Source of the DNA: Gemmatimonadota bacterium
Lineage (GTDB): Bacteria > ARS69
Reading direction: 5' to 3'
Assembly (NCBI GenBank): GCA_020431545.1
Contig: JAGQIB010000152.1
Span: forward strand, 1 to 6,700
DNA: 6,700 nucleotides
The stretch's first letter is position 1, and each line of letters starts with the position of its first letter. Position numbers and translations under genes: made by a program. Shown one piece after another: positions 1 to 6,145 of the stretch. The notes under the pieces were generated by a model. That model saw only the letters and a program-made list of their open reading frames with translations, searched no databases and was not told the DNA's origin.

Positions 1-967
1 CCGCCATGCCGTAGCCGGGCACGACCACCACGCGCTGCGCACCGTCCATGAGCATAGCGACCTCGTCCGGCGACGTCGCCTTGACCTTGCCGCCGTACAC
101 CTCGTCGGCGGTGGCCGAACCGGCGGACGGCCCGAGCGTCCCGAAGAGCACGTTCGTGAGCGAGCGGTTCATCGCCTTGCACATGATGCTGGTGAGGATG
201 ATGCCGGAGGCGCCCACGAGCGAACCGGAGATGATGAGCACGTTGTTGTCGAGCACGAACCCGGTCGCGGCGGCCGCGAGGCCCGAGTACGAGTTCAGGA
301 GCGCGATCACCACCGGCATGTCCGCGCCGCCGATCGGGATCGTGAGCAGAACGCCGAGCAGACCCGAGACCACGCAGAGCGCCCAGTAGGCGGTCGCGTT
401 GTCCGGCTGCATCACGACCCACACGCCGCACGCCACCGCGACGAGCGCGATCAGCGCGTTGAACGCCTGCTGCGCCGGGAAGTGGATCGCGCCGCTCTTC
501 ATCTTCTCGGCGAGCTTCAGATACGCGATCACGCTGCCCGTGAGGGTCACGGTGCCGATCAGTCCCGAGGCGCCGGTGGCCACGAGCGGCTGCATGGTCA
601 GATGACTGCCGTTCTCCAGGATCACGGAGGCCGCGACCAGCGTGGACGCGGCGCCGCCGAAGCCGTTGAACAGCGCGACCATCTCCGGCATCGCGGTCAT
701 GGGAACACGCGCCGCGGCGACGGCGCCGATCAGGCTGCCGACCGCGATCGCGGCCAGGATGTACGGGAACGCGAGCCCCTTGGCGAGGAACGTCGCCACC
801 ACGGCGACGAGCATGCCGAGCGCGCCGAGCGCGTTGCCGCGGACGGCGGTGCGCGGGTGCGTGAGGCCCTTGATCCCCATGATGAAGAGGATCGAGGCGA
901 CGAGGTACGCGAGGTTGATCCAGCCGAGCTCGAGGAAGAACTCCGGCAGCACGGAATGGGTTTCCAT
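1..967 (-). CDS. pntB: NAD(P) transhydrogenase beta subunit PntB (3' end cut by window edge)
   Basis: This is the membrane and NADP(H)-binding subunit of the proton-translocating transhydrogenase (NADH + NADP+ to NAD+ + NADPH, driven by proton entry). Reading from the ATG at 967 gives 322 uninterrupted residues up to the window edge. Several hydrophobic helices come first. They carry family motifs: ALFNGFGG near residue 98, GGADMPVV at 213-220, NSYSG at 225-229 and MCKAMNRS at 262-269. The last visible residues, VVPGYGMA (315-322), are the start of domain III, the NADP(H) Rossmann-like fold, so about 140 residues are missing compared with the usual 460 or so. The residue matching E. coli beta-His91 is Asn101, which from memory is common outside enterobacteria. 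The start follows the pntAB stop by 3 nt and has a GGAAGGA ribosome site at 975-981. It is the third gene of the pnt operon. Confidence 0.96.
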   Translation of the reverse strand, partial: METHSVLPEFFLELGWINLAYLVASILFIMGIKGLTHPRTAVRGNALGALGMLVAVVATFLAKGLAFPYILAAIAVGSLIGAVAAARVPMTAMPEMVALFNGFGGAASTLVAASVILENGSHLTMQPLVATGASGLIGTVTLTGSVIAYLKLAEKMKSGAIHFPAQQAFNALIALVAVACGVWVVMQPDNATAYWALCVVSGLLGVLLTIPIGGADMPVVIALLNSYSGLAAAATGFVLDNNVLIISGSLVGASGIILTSIMCKAMNRSLTNVLFGTLGPSAGSATADEVYGGKVKATSPDEVAMLMDGAQRVVVVPGYGMA

Positions 968-970
968 GGC

Positions 971-1252
971 CTAGTCCTTCCGCTTGAACATCGACAGCAT
1001 CCGGTTCGTGACCAGGAAGCCGCCGACGACGTTGATGGTGGCGAGCACGATCGCACCGCATCCGATCCACAGCACCGCGGGAGAGCTGGAGACGTGGACG
1101 GCGAGGATCGCGCCCGTGATCGTGATGCCGGAGATCGCGTTCGAGCCGGACATCAGCGGTGTGTGCAGGGTGGGCGGCACCTTCGTGATGATCTCGAAGC
1201 CCACGAACACCGCGAGGGCGAAGATCGTGAGCAGCAGGATCAGGCCTTCCAT
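971..1252 (-). CDS. pntAB: NAD(P) transhydrogenase alpha subunit part 2 (membrane anchor) PntAB
   Basis: This 93-residue protein supplies the alpha-side membrane helices (domain IIa) of transhydrogenase. In organisms with a split alpha subunit, such as Rhodospirillum rubrum, this domain is a separate polypeptide, and the size here matches that type. Three hydrophobic segments are visible (about 3-20, 40-57 and 61-80). Between the first two lies the family signature VPPTLHTPLMSGSNAISG (25-42). The C-terminus is basic (FKRKD), as expected for a cytoplasmic end. The ATG shares one base with the pntAA stop (TGATG), and a strong purine-rich ribosome site, GGAGGGAGG, lies at 1259-1267. Both suggest translational coupling and matched subunit output. 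It is the middle gene of the operon. Confidence 0.96.
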   Translation of the reverse strand: MEGLILLLTIFALAVFVGFEIITKVPPTLHTPLMSGSNAISGITITGAILAVHVSSSPAVLWIGCGAIVLATINVVGGFLVTNRMLSMFKRKD

Positions 1253-2427
1253 CAGGCACCTCCCTCCCCGCGGCCGGCGGGTACGCCGAGCAGGCCGCGA
1301 ATCCTCTCGTGGACGACCTCGCCGTCGCGCGTCACGAGCGTCTCGCGCACGACTTCGTCTTCCAGGTTCAGGTTGAGCTGTCCCTCCTTGACCATGCCCT
1401 GGAGGAACTTCAGCACGTTGTTCGAGTACATCTGGCTCGCGTGGACGGGCACGGTGGCCGGCAGGTTCGTGGGGCCGAGAATCGTGACGCCGTTCTCCAC
1501 GACCGTCTCGTCGGCCTTCGTGAGCTCGCAGTTGCCGCCGCGTTCCGCCGCGAGATCCACGATCACGGAGCCCGGGTGCATCGCGCGGACCATCTCGGCC
1601 GTCACCAGCACCGGCGACTTCTTGCCCGGGATCGCGGCCGTGGTGACCACGACGTCGCTGTGCGACACGACCTTCATCATCAGCTCGCGCTGCTTCCGGT
1701 AGAAGTCCTCACCGAGTTCCTTCGCGTAGCCGCCCTTGTCCTCGGCCGCGCCCGCTTCGATCTCCATCTCCACGAACTTCGCGCCGAGACTCTGGATCTG
1801 CTCCTTCACCGCGGATCGCACGTCGTAGGCCTCGACCACGGCGCCGAGCTTGCGCGCCACGCCGATGGCCTGCAGCCCGGCGACGCCGGCGCCGATCACG
1901 AACACGCGGGCCGCCTGCAGCGTGCCGGCCGCCGTCATCAGCAGCGGGAACATCCGCGGCAGATGCGTGGCGGCGAGCAGCACGGCCTTGTAGCCCGCGA
2001 TCGTGGCCATGGAAGACAGCACGTCCATGCTCTGGGCGCGCGTGATGCGGGGGATCAACTCGAGCGCGAACAGGGAGGCGCCGGTGGCGGCGATGTCCGC
2101 CGCGGCCTCGGGCGCGCCGAGCGGATCGGCGTGACCCAGGACGTACTGGCCCTTCCGCATCTCGGAAAGGTCGGCGCGTCCTTCCGTTTGGTTCGCACCC
2201 AGCGTGCGGACCTGAGCGACGATGTCGGCCCGGGCGAAGACGTCCTTGCGGGAGACGATCTGCGCCCCCTGGGCCTCGTATTCCGCGTCGACGTGTCCGG
2301 CGGGGGTGCCGGCTCCGGCCTCGACGATCGCATCCAGACCGAGCTTCTTGAGGGCCGGAAGCGTGGCCGGGATGAGCGCGACTCGATTCTCGCCGGGGTA
2401 CGTCTCGCGAGGCACACCGATGATCAT
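1252..2427 (-). CDS. pntAA: NAD(P) transhydrogenase alpha subunit part 1 (NAD(H)-binding) PntAA
   Basis: This 391-residue soluble domain I of transhydrogenase binds NAD(H) and passes hydride to NADP+ on PntB. It begins MIIGVPRET, the usual N-terminus of the alanine dehydrogenase/PntA family. The RQD loop that holds the nicotinamide is intact (Arg127, Gln132, Asp135 in PRITRAQSMD), with the same residue numbers I recall for the R. rubrum protein. The dinucleotide fold has GAGVAGLQ at 179-186 and an acidic strand end (EAYD, 199-202). VDLAAERGGNCELT (290-303) and GPTNLPATVPVHAS (318-331) are further family blocks. The frame stays open 52 codons upstream to an ATG at 2583. That extension (Arg/Pro-rich) does not look like family sequence, and the start at 2427 has a GAGGAG site, so 2427 is chosen. 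The stop overlaps the pntAB start by one base. As a split enzyme it needs PntAB and PntB for membrane coupling. Confidence 0.96.
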   Translation of the reverse strand: MIIGVPRETYPGENRVALIPATLPALKKLGLDAIVEAGAGTPAGHVDAEYEAQGAQIVSRKDVFARADIVAQVRTLGANQTEGRADLSEMRKGQYVLGHADPLGAPEAAADIAATGASLFALELIPRITRAQSMDVLSSMATIAGYKAVLLAATHLPRMFPLLMTAAGTLQAARVFVIGAGVAGLQAIGVARKLGAVVEAYDVRSAVKEQIQSLGAKFVEMEIEAGAAEDKGGYAKELGEDFYRKQRELMMKVVSHSDVVVTTAAIPGKKSPVLVTAEMVRAMHPGSVIVDLAAERGGNCELTKADETVVENGVTILGPTNLPATVPVHASQMYSNNVLKFLQGMVKEGQLNLNLEDEVVRETLVTRDGEVVHERIRGLLGVPAGRGEGGA

Positions 2428-2438
2428 GGGCGATCCGG

Positions 2439-2444
2439 CTCCTC
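2439..2444 (-). promoter_or_regulatory. Ribosome binding site of pntAA
   Basis: Read on the minus strand, GAGGAG lies 11 nt before the ATG at 2427. The spacing is slightly long but usable. It supports the start at MIIGVPRET over the in-frame ATG at 2583, whose extra 52 codons look like non-coding GC-rich sequence. Confidence 0.6.
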
Positions 2445-2642
2445 GGGCTTGAGGGAAGGTCCCGGGGGCGCGCCGACAAGGAGAAACCCGGCGCCGTCTC
2501 CAGGACCTGAAGCGCGAGCGTGGTTCTTCAACGTACGGCGCAGGGTAGCCCCGGGGCCGGGGGGAGTCCATAGGGGATCCCACGGATCATCGGGCGAACG
2601 GACCGGAGAGACGGCTCGCGCCGGGCAGGAGTCCGGGCGACG

Positions 2643-2678
2643 GGCGGTCCGGACCGCCGGCGGGGGCGGTCCGGACCG
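2643..2678. repeat. Paired GC palindromes (two copies of CGGTCCGGACCG)
   Basis: The self-complementary 12-mer CGGTCCGGACCG occurs at 2645-2656 and again at 2667-2678. The first copy extends to a perfect 16-base palindrome, 2643-2658. Because each copy is its own reverse complement, the pair is both a direct and an inverted repeat. It can fold as two small hairpins or as one 12-bp stem with a 10-base loop. The pair lies 44 bp past the stop of the lipoprotein gene and about 215 bp before pntAA. It could act in transcript termination or 3'-end protection, or be a dimeric protein-binding site. No U-tract follows on the minus strand, so a classical intrinsic terminator is not supported. Confidence 0.7.
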
Positions 2679-2692
2679 GGCCCGGGAAGGCG

Positions 2693-2716
2693 CGGTCGGT
2701 CGGACGGACGGGCGGC
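2693..2716. repeat. CGGN tetranucleotide run
   Basis: Six consecutive tetranucleotides of the form CGGN (CGGT twice, CGGA twice, CGGG, CGGC) end 5 bases from the lipoprotein stop codon. It is a simple-sequence tract of unknown role, probably from slippage. Confidence 0.55.
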
Positions 2717-2721
2717 GACGT

Positions 2722-4473
2722 CTAGAGCGCCGCCGCCTCGGACTCGCGGAACGTCAGCATCTGGCCCGCCGAGACGCCCGTCTTCCGGGCGACACGCCCG
2801 GACGGCCAGCGGACCTCCACGGCCTCGACCTGCGTCGCGTCGCCGAGCCCGAACGTGAGCGTCGGCTCGCTCTGGGACGCGTAGGACTGGGCGGCCCGCA
2901 CCCAGCCGCGTCGCGTGGTGCCGTTCACGGTGACCGCGACCTCCGCGCCGTACGCGTCGCGGCAGGAGCCGTCGCCGCCCACGACGTGCACGCGCAGTCC
3001 GCGCGCCCCGTCGGCGCCGTCGTTGCGGAGGAGCTTCGCCCGCCCGCCCGACGTCACCACGAGCAGATCCAGATCGCCGTCCCCGTCGTAGTCGGCGGCC
3101 GCGCAGCCGCGGCCCACGATCGGCTGCGAGAGGGTCTCACTCTTCGGCGCCACGTCCTCGAAGCGCCCGCCGCCGACGTTGCGGAACAGGTGCATCGGCT
3201 GCGCGTAGCTCACCTGGCTCTGCACCTGCGCGATCTCGCTCTCCACGTGTCCGTTCGTCACGAACAGGTCGATCAGGCCGTCCAGATCGTAGTCCAGGAA
3301 GATCGTGCCGAAAGCGAGCGTCAGCAGCGACTGCCGTCCGAGCGCCGACGTCGGTGCGGAGTCGATGAAGAAGCCGGCGCCCTCGTTGTGGTACAGCGCG
3401 ATCATCTCGTTCGAGAAGTTGCCGATCGCGAGGCTCGGCAGCCCCGTGCCGTCGTAGTCGGCCACGTCCACGCCCATCGCGCCGCGCGCGCGGCCCGCCT
3501 CGTCGAACGCGACTCCCGCGAGCACCGCCTGCTCGGAGAACGTCCCGTCGCCCTCGTTGTGGTACAGCGCGTTCGGCTGCGTGTCGTTCGCCACGAAGAT
3601 GTCCGGCCGGTGGTCGCCATCGTAGTCGAACGCGATGACGCCGAGGCCCTTGCCGCTCGGGTCGTACAGCCCCGCCGCCTCGGTGACGTCGGTGAAACGT
3701 CCGCCGTCGTTGCGGAACAGGTGCGGCGTGTCGCCGTTGTACGCTTCGGGCGTGCAGTACGCCTTGTTCGTTCCGTCGAGCGTGCAGAAGATGTCGGTCT
3801 CCGGCGACCACTTCACGTAGTTCAGGACCACGAGGTCGAGGTCGGCGTCGCCGTCGTAGTCGACCCAGGTGGCCGAGGAGCCGAAGCCCGGATCGTCCAC
3901 GCCGAGCTGCTTCGCGACGTTCACGAACTTGCCGCCGTCGTTGCGCCACAGATGATTCGGTCCGAGCGCGGTGACGTAGACGTCCGGGTCGCCGTCCTCG
4001 TCGAAGTCGCCGACCGTGGCGCCCATGGCGTACAGCGACACGTTGACGCCGGCCGCGGCCGACACGTCCGTGAAGCGTCCGTCGTCGTTCCGGTAGAGCG
4101 CGGGGGTCTGTCGTCCGCCCGTGGCGTGCCCGGCGAAGTCCCGGCCGGAGAGCAGCAGGGCGTCCTGATCGCCGTCGCCGTCGTAGTCGAGCCAGGCGCA
4201 GCCGGAACCCATCGTCTCCGGGAGCCACTTCTGGCCGAACGCGCCCGTGTTGTGCACGAAGTCGATCCCGACCTCGCTCGCGACGTCCGAGAACTCCGGC
4301 GCGCCGCCCTCGCCCGGACGGACCGTGCCGGCAGCCGAGGTCGCGGTGGCGGACTTGGTGTTCGAGGGGGCCGCCGCTTCCTCGCGACCCGACGGCTGGC
4401 AGCCACCGAGCGCGTGTGCGGCGAGAGCGAGCGTAACCACGGCGGCAACCGAGACGAATCGGGGCGCGAACAC
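2722..4473 (-). CDS. Exported lipoprotein with seven FG-GAP/VCBS repeats and a C-terminal ASPIC/UnbV domain
   Basis: 583 residues. A hydrophobic signal segment (about 5-23) ends in a lipobox, LGGC, with Cys25 as the likely lipidated residue. Gln at +2 favours release to the outer membrane by the E. coli rule. A low-complexity linker follows (26-58). Seven Asp-rich calcium-loop motifs of the DxDxDGxxD type start near residues 96, 156, 205, 283, 339, 394 and 461, fitting a seven-bladed integrin-alpha-like propeller. The fifth (DYDGTGLPS) lacks the final Asp. Repeated NDGGRF/HNEG segments mark each blade. The C-terminus (about 508-563, ending EVRWPSGRV) matches ASPIC/UnbV, the CRTAC-like architecture. 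Such proteins are exported and thought to bind ligands or surfaces; the substrate is unknown. Translation starts at GTG with a good ribosome site, and no better start keeps the signal peptide. It is divergent from the gene at 4557. Confidence 0.9.
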   Translation of the reverse strand: MFAPRFVSVAAVVTLALAAHALGGCQPSGREEAAAPSNTKSATATSAAGTVRPGEGGAPEFSDVASEVGIDFVHNTGAFGQKWLPETMGSGCAWLDYDGDGDQDALLLSGRDFAGHATGGRQTPALYRNDDGRFTDVSAAAGVNVSLYAMGATVGDFDEDGDPDVYVTALGPNHLWRNDGGKFVNVAKQLGVDDPGFGSSATWVDYDGDADLDLVVLNYVKWSPETDIFCTLDGTNKAYCTPEAYNGDTPHLFRNDGGRFTDVTEAAGLYDPSGKGLGVIAFDYDGDHRPDIFVANDTQPNALYHNEGDGTFSEQAVLAGVAFDEAGRARGAMGVDVADYDGTGLPSLAIGNFSNEMIALYHNEGAGFFIDSAPTSALGRQSLLTLAFGTIFLDYDLDGLIDLFVTNGHVESEIAQVQSQVSYAQPMHLFRNVGGGRFEDVAPKSETLSQPIVGRGCAAADYDGDGDLDLLVVTSGGRAKLLRNDGADGARGLRVHVVGGDGSCRDAYGAEVAVTVNGTTRRGWVRAAQSYASQSEPTLTFGLGDATQVEAVEVRWPSGRVARKTGVSAGQMLTFRESEAAAL

Positions 4474-4556
4474 GAGATTCTCCTTTCAGCGGGCGATCGG
4501 CGAATGATTCTATCACGGCGGCGCCGGTCGCGTCCCGACCACGGAAGGAGCCATTC
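4474..4556. promoter_or_regulatory. Divergent promoter region between the lipoprotein and the rhomboid-like gene
   Basis: This 83-bp gap must serve both directions unless distal promoters exist. It holds the only AT-richer patch nearby (about 4501-4516). On the minus strand TAGAAT (4507-4512) resembles a -10 box, 34 nt before the lipoprotein GTG. No good -35 is seen 17 bp further up. On the plus strand the same patch offers TATCAC (4511-4516), a weak -10 candidate. The two would overlap, so the genes may compete for polymerase. The ribosome site of the plus-strand gene, GGAAGGAG (4543-4550), is 6 nt before its ATG. Confidence 0.4.
4480..4486 (-). promoter_or_regulatory. Ribosome binding site deciding the GTG start of the lipoprotein
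   Basis: AAAGGAG on the minus strand lies 6 nt before the GTG at 4473, an ideal spacing. With the signal peptide that follows directly, it fixes the non-ATG start. Confidence 0.8.
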
Positions 4557-5222
4557 ATGGCGGAGAAGTCCCGTTTCCTGGACCGCCTCTCCGAGCCGGG
4601 CGTGCCGGTGACGCGGACGTTCGAGCTGCTGTGCGTGGCGGCCACCGGGGCGGCGTTGTTCGCGCCGGGGGCGCGGACCTGGCTCGGTGGGGTCCCGCCG
4701 CGCGAGCAGCCGTGGCACTCGCTGACGGCCGCGTTCGTGCACGGAACGGGGAGCCTGCCGGCCTGGCTGCATCTGCTGGTGTACCTGTTCCTGTTCGATC
4801 GGATCGCCTCGTACGCCGAGCGACTGCTCGGGAGCCGCGCGTTCGCCGGCGCGCTCGCGCTCGGCCTGCTGGCCAACGCCGTCCTGGTGAGGTTCGCGGA
4901 CTTCCCGAACGGCAGCGGCGTCTTTGTCTGGCTCGGCGGCCCCACGCTCTGGGCCACGCTCCGGATCGCGCGGCGGATCGATCCCGCCTTCCGGGAGGAT
5001 CCCGGGTATCGAGACCTCGGCTGGGTGCTGATCCTGTTCTGGGTGGTGGTGCCGCTCGTGCTGACCCTCACGCCCTACGTGGCGGGCTGGCGGGGGAGCC
5101 CCGTCACGGCTTTCGCCTTTGCGAATCTGCCCGGGTTCGCGGGGACGGCGCTGGGATTCGTGGTGGCCGGGCTCGGTTGGCGACAACTCGAAGCGAGAAT
5201 CGCGGGAGAAGGGAACCCATGA
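4557..5222 (+). CDS. Rhomboid-fold integral membrane protein, probably a pseudoprotease
   Basis: 221 residues with about six hydrophobic segments (near 22-38, 68-83, 96-112, 121-137, 153-175 and 183-206), the rhomboid layout. The stretch from His72 to Ser93 lines up without gaps with the E. coli GlpG segment running from His150 to its EKRLGS motif, as I recall it. Glu88 and LGS (91-93) are kept, and W53, FVHG (60-63) and the His72 position match the L1 loop. The Asn of HxxxN is Tyr76. The GxSG serine position is kept as NGSG (118-121), Ser120, without the Gly two before it. The TM6 motif AHxxG reads ANLPG (189-193), so the catalytic His is Asn190. Loss of the dyad His suggests no protease activity; a role in binding or quality control of membrane proteins is inference. 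The stop overlaps the next start (ATGA), so the two genes are co-translated. Alternative: an unrelated six-helix protein with chance similarity. Confidence 0.75.
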   Translation: MAEKSRFLDRLSEPGVPVTRTFELLCVAATGAALFAPGARTWLGGVPPREQPWHSLTAAFVHGTGSLPAWLHLLVYLFLFDRIASYAERLLGSRAFAGALALGLLANAVLVRFADFPNGSGVFVWLGGPTLWATLRIARRIDPAFREDPGYRDLGWVLILFWVVVPLVLTLTPYVAGWRGSPVTAFAFANLPGFAGTALGFVVAGLGWRQLEARIAGEGNP

Positions 5223-6124
5223 CGCCGGAAGAGACGCTGAAGGCACTCGAGGAGGCGGGGACGCCGCAGAACCGCAAGGTCTACGCGCGGCACGGAGTGC
5301 GCGAGAACATGTTCGGCGTGAGCTTCAAGGAGCTGCATCGCCTCGCGAAGAAGATCCGCACCGATCACGAGCTCGCGCGGGCGCTGTGGGCGAGCGGCAA
5401 TCACGACGCGGCCGTGCTCGCGGCGATGATCGCGGATGGAGACACGGTGACGGTCGCGGAACTGGACTCCTGGGCGCGCGACCTCGACAGCTACGTCATC
5501 GCCGACGCGCTGGCGACGTTCGCGTCGCGTACGCCACATGCGGCGAGTCGGGTGGACAAGTGGACGAAGGCGAAGGGCGAGTGGGTGGCCCGCGCCGGCT
5601 GGGGCGTGCTCGCTCGCATCGTGGAGGACGAGGAGGCGATGCCGGCGAAGGCGCTGCTCGAGAAGATCGCGACGATCGAGACCGACATCCATGCGGCTCC
5701 GAACCGCGTGCGGGATGCGATGAACATGGCGCTGATCGCCACCGCGCAGCGCGGCGGCGCGATCGAGGAGAAGGCGATCGCGGCGGCGCGCCGGATCGGG
5801 AAGGTCGAGGTCGATCACGGCGAGACGGGGTGCAAGACTCCGGACGCGCTCGAGTACATCGAGAAGATGAAGTCGTACCGCGCGCAGCGGGAGCGAAACG
5901 TCGGCCGGGCGTCGCCGGGACGTTCCGGTGCGCAGTCGAGCGCGAAGAAGTCGAGCGCGACGAAGACGGGTGCGAAGAAGGCGAGCGGCAAGAAGCCGAG
6001 CGCCGGCAGGGCGGCGGGCAAGCATCCGGCGGGCAAGAAGGCGGCGGGCAAGAAGGCGCCGTCCCGAACCGGATCCGGCCGAACCGGATCCGGCAGCGGG
6101 CGGAAGCCTTCGCGCAGGAAGTAG
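5219..6124 (+). CDS. AlkD-like DNA alkylation repair protein (HEAT-repeat fold) with histone H1-like C-terminal tail
   Basis: 301 residues. Residues 1 to about 225 form an all-helical domain matching the DNA alkylation repair (AlkD, COG4912) family: KVYARHGV (20-27), MFGVSF (31-36), LAKKI with DH (42-50), LWASGNHDAAVLAAMIAD (56-73) and DHGETGCKTPDALEYI (199-214). AlkD enzymes remove N3/N7-alkylated purines without base flipping. The catalytic Asp113 of the B. cereus enzyme appears to be Asp96 in SYVIAD, with Tyr92 where that enzyme has Trp109 (alignment from memory). Residues about 231-301 are a disordered Lys/Ala/Gly/Ser/Arg tail with AKK, GKK and RTGSG repeats, like histone H1 and bacterial HU-type tails, likely raising non-specific DNA affinity. 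The ATG overlaps the upstream stop by 4 bases. A GGGAGAAGGG site lies at 5204-5213. Glycosylase activity is probable but unproven because the active-site Trp is not conserved. Confidence 0.88.
   Translation: MTPEETLKALEEAGTPQNRKVYARHGVRENMFGVSFKELHRLAKKIRTDHELARALWASGNHDAAVLAAMIADGDTVTVAELDSWARDLDSYVIADALATFASRTPHAASRVDKWTKAKGEWVARAGWGVLARIVEDEEAMPAKALLEKIATIETDIHAAPNRVRDAMNMALIATAQRGGAIEEKAIAAARRIGKVEVDHGETGCKTPDALEYIEKMKSYRAQRERNVGRASPGRSGAQSSAKKSSATKTGAKKASGKKPSAGRAAGKHPAGKKAAGKKAPSRTGSGRTGSGSGRKPSRRK
6013..6057 (+). repeat. 15-bp tandem repeat, three units, coding for AGK(H/K)(P/A)
   Basis: Three successive 15-bp units starting CGGCGGGCAAG lie at 6013, 6028 and 6043. The last two are identical. 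They encode the pentapeptides AGKHP, AGKKA and AGKKA (residues 266-280) in the basic tail. In-frame unit length means slippage would change tail length without breaking the gene. Confidence 0.85.
6065..6094 (+). repeat. Perfect 15-bp tandem duplication coding for RTGSG twice
   Basis: CGAACCGGATCCGGC occurs twice in a row, in frame, giving RTGSG RTGSG (residues 283-292). Each unit holds the palindrome CCGGATCCGG. It lies just after the AGKKA repeat, so two independent 15-bp expansions sit in one tail. Confidence 0.9.
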
Positions 6125-6145
6125 TCCGCCCGCCCCGGTCGAACG

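Larger units (their letters stand above)
2428..2721. other. Gene-free stretch upstream of pntAA
   Basis: These 294 bp lie between two minus-strand genes and should hold the end of the lipoprotein transcript and the pnt promoter. I see no convincing -35/-10 pair. TTGAAG around 2525-2530 on the minus strand could be a -35, but nothing good sits 16-18 bp further on. No T-rich tract that would make an intrinsic terminator is visible. The half next to the lipoprotein gene is extremely GC-rich and holds the palindrome pair and CGGN repeats listed separately. Confidence 0.5.

Noticed and set aside
482..1702. A 406-codon plus-strand frame opposite pntB, pntAB and pntAA
   Set aside because: The product is a low-complexity run of Arg, Asp, Glu and His, and all three opposing genes match known families end to end. 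It is a codon-bias shadow.
2480..2501. Inverted repeat GGAGA/TCTCC upstream of pntAA
   Set aside because: The stem has only 5 bp with a 12-base loop, which is weak for a regulatory hairpin or riboswitch.
2428..2583. N-terminal 52-residue extension of PntAA from the ATG at 2583
   Set aside because: The extension is Pro/Arg-rich and has no family counterpart, while MIIGVPRET is the standard N-terminus with a ribosome site before it.
1309..4611. A 3.3-kb open frame on the plus strand (1100 codons)
   Set aside because: It runs antisense to pntAA and the lipoprotein and across the intergenic gap. Its product is Arg/His/Val/Glu-rich with no recognisable domain. Long antisense frames are expected where third positions are almost all G or C.
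3137..5246. Two long minus-strand frames (3137-5071 and 3921-5246) covering the divergent gap
   Set aside because: Both cross the intergenic region and oppose or overlap well-supported genes, and their products are Arg-rich without motifs.
6125..6145. Possible bidirectional terminator between the convergent genes
   Set aside because: The 21-bp gap contains no inverted repeat or T/A tract.
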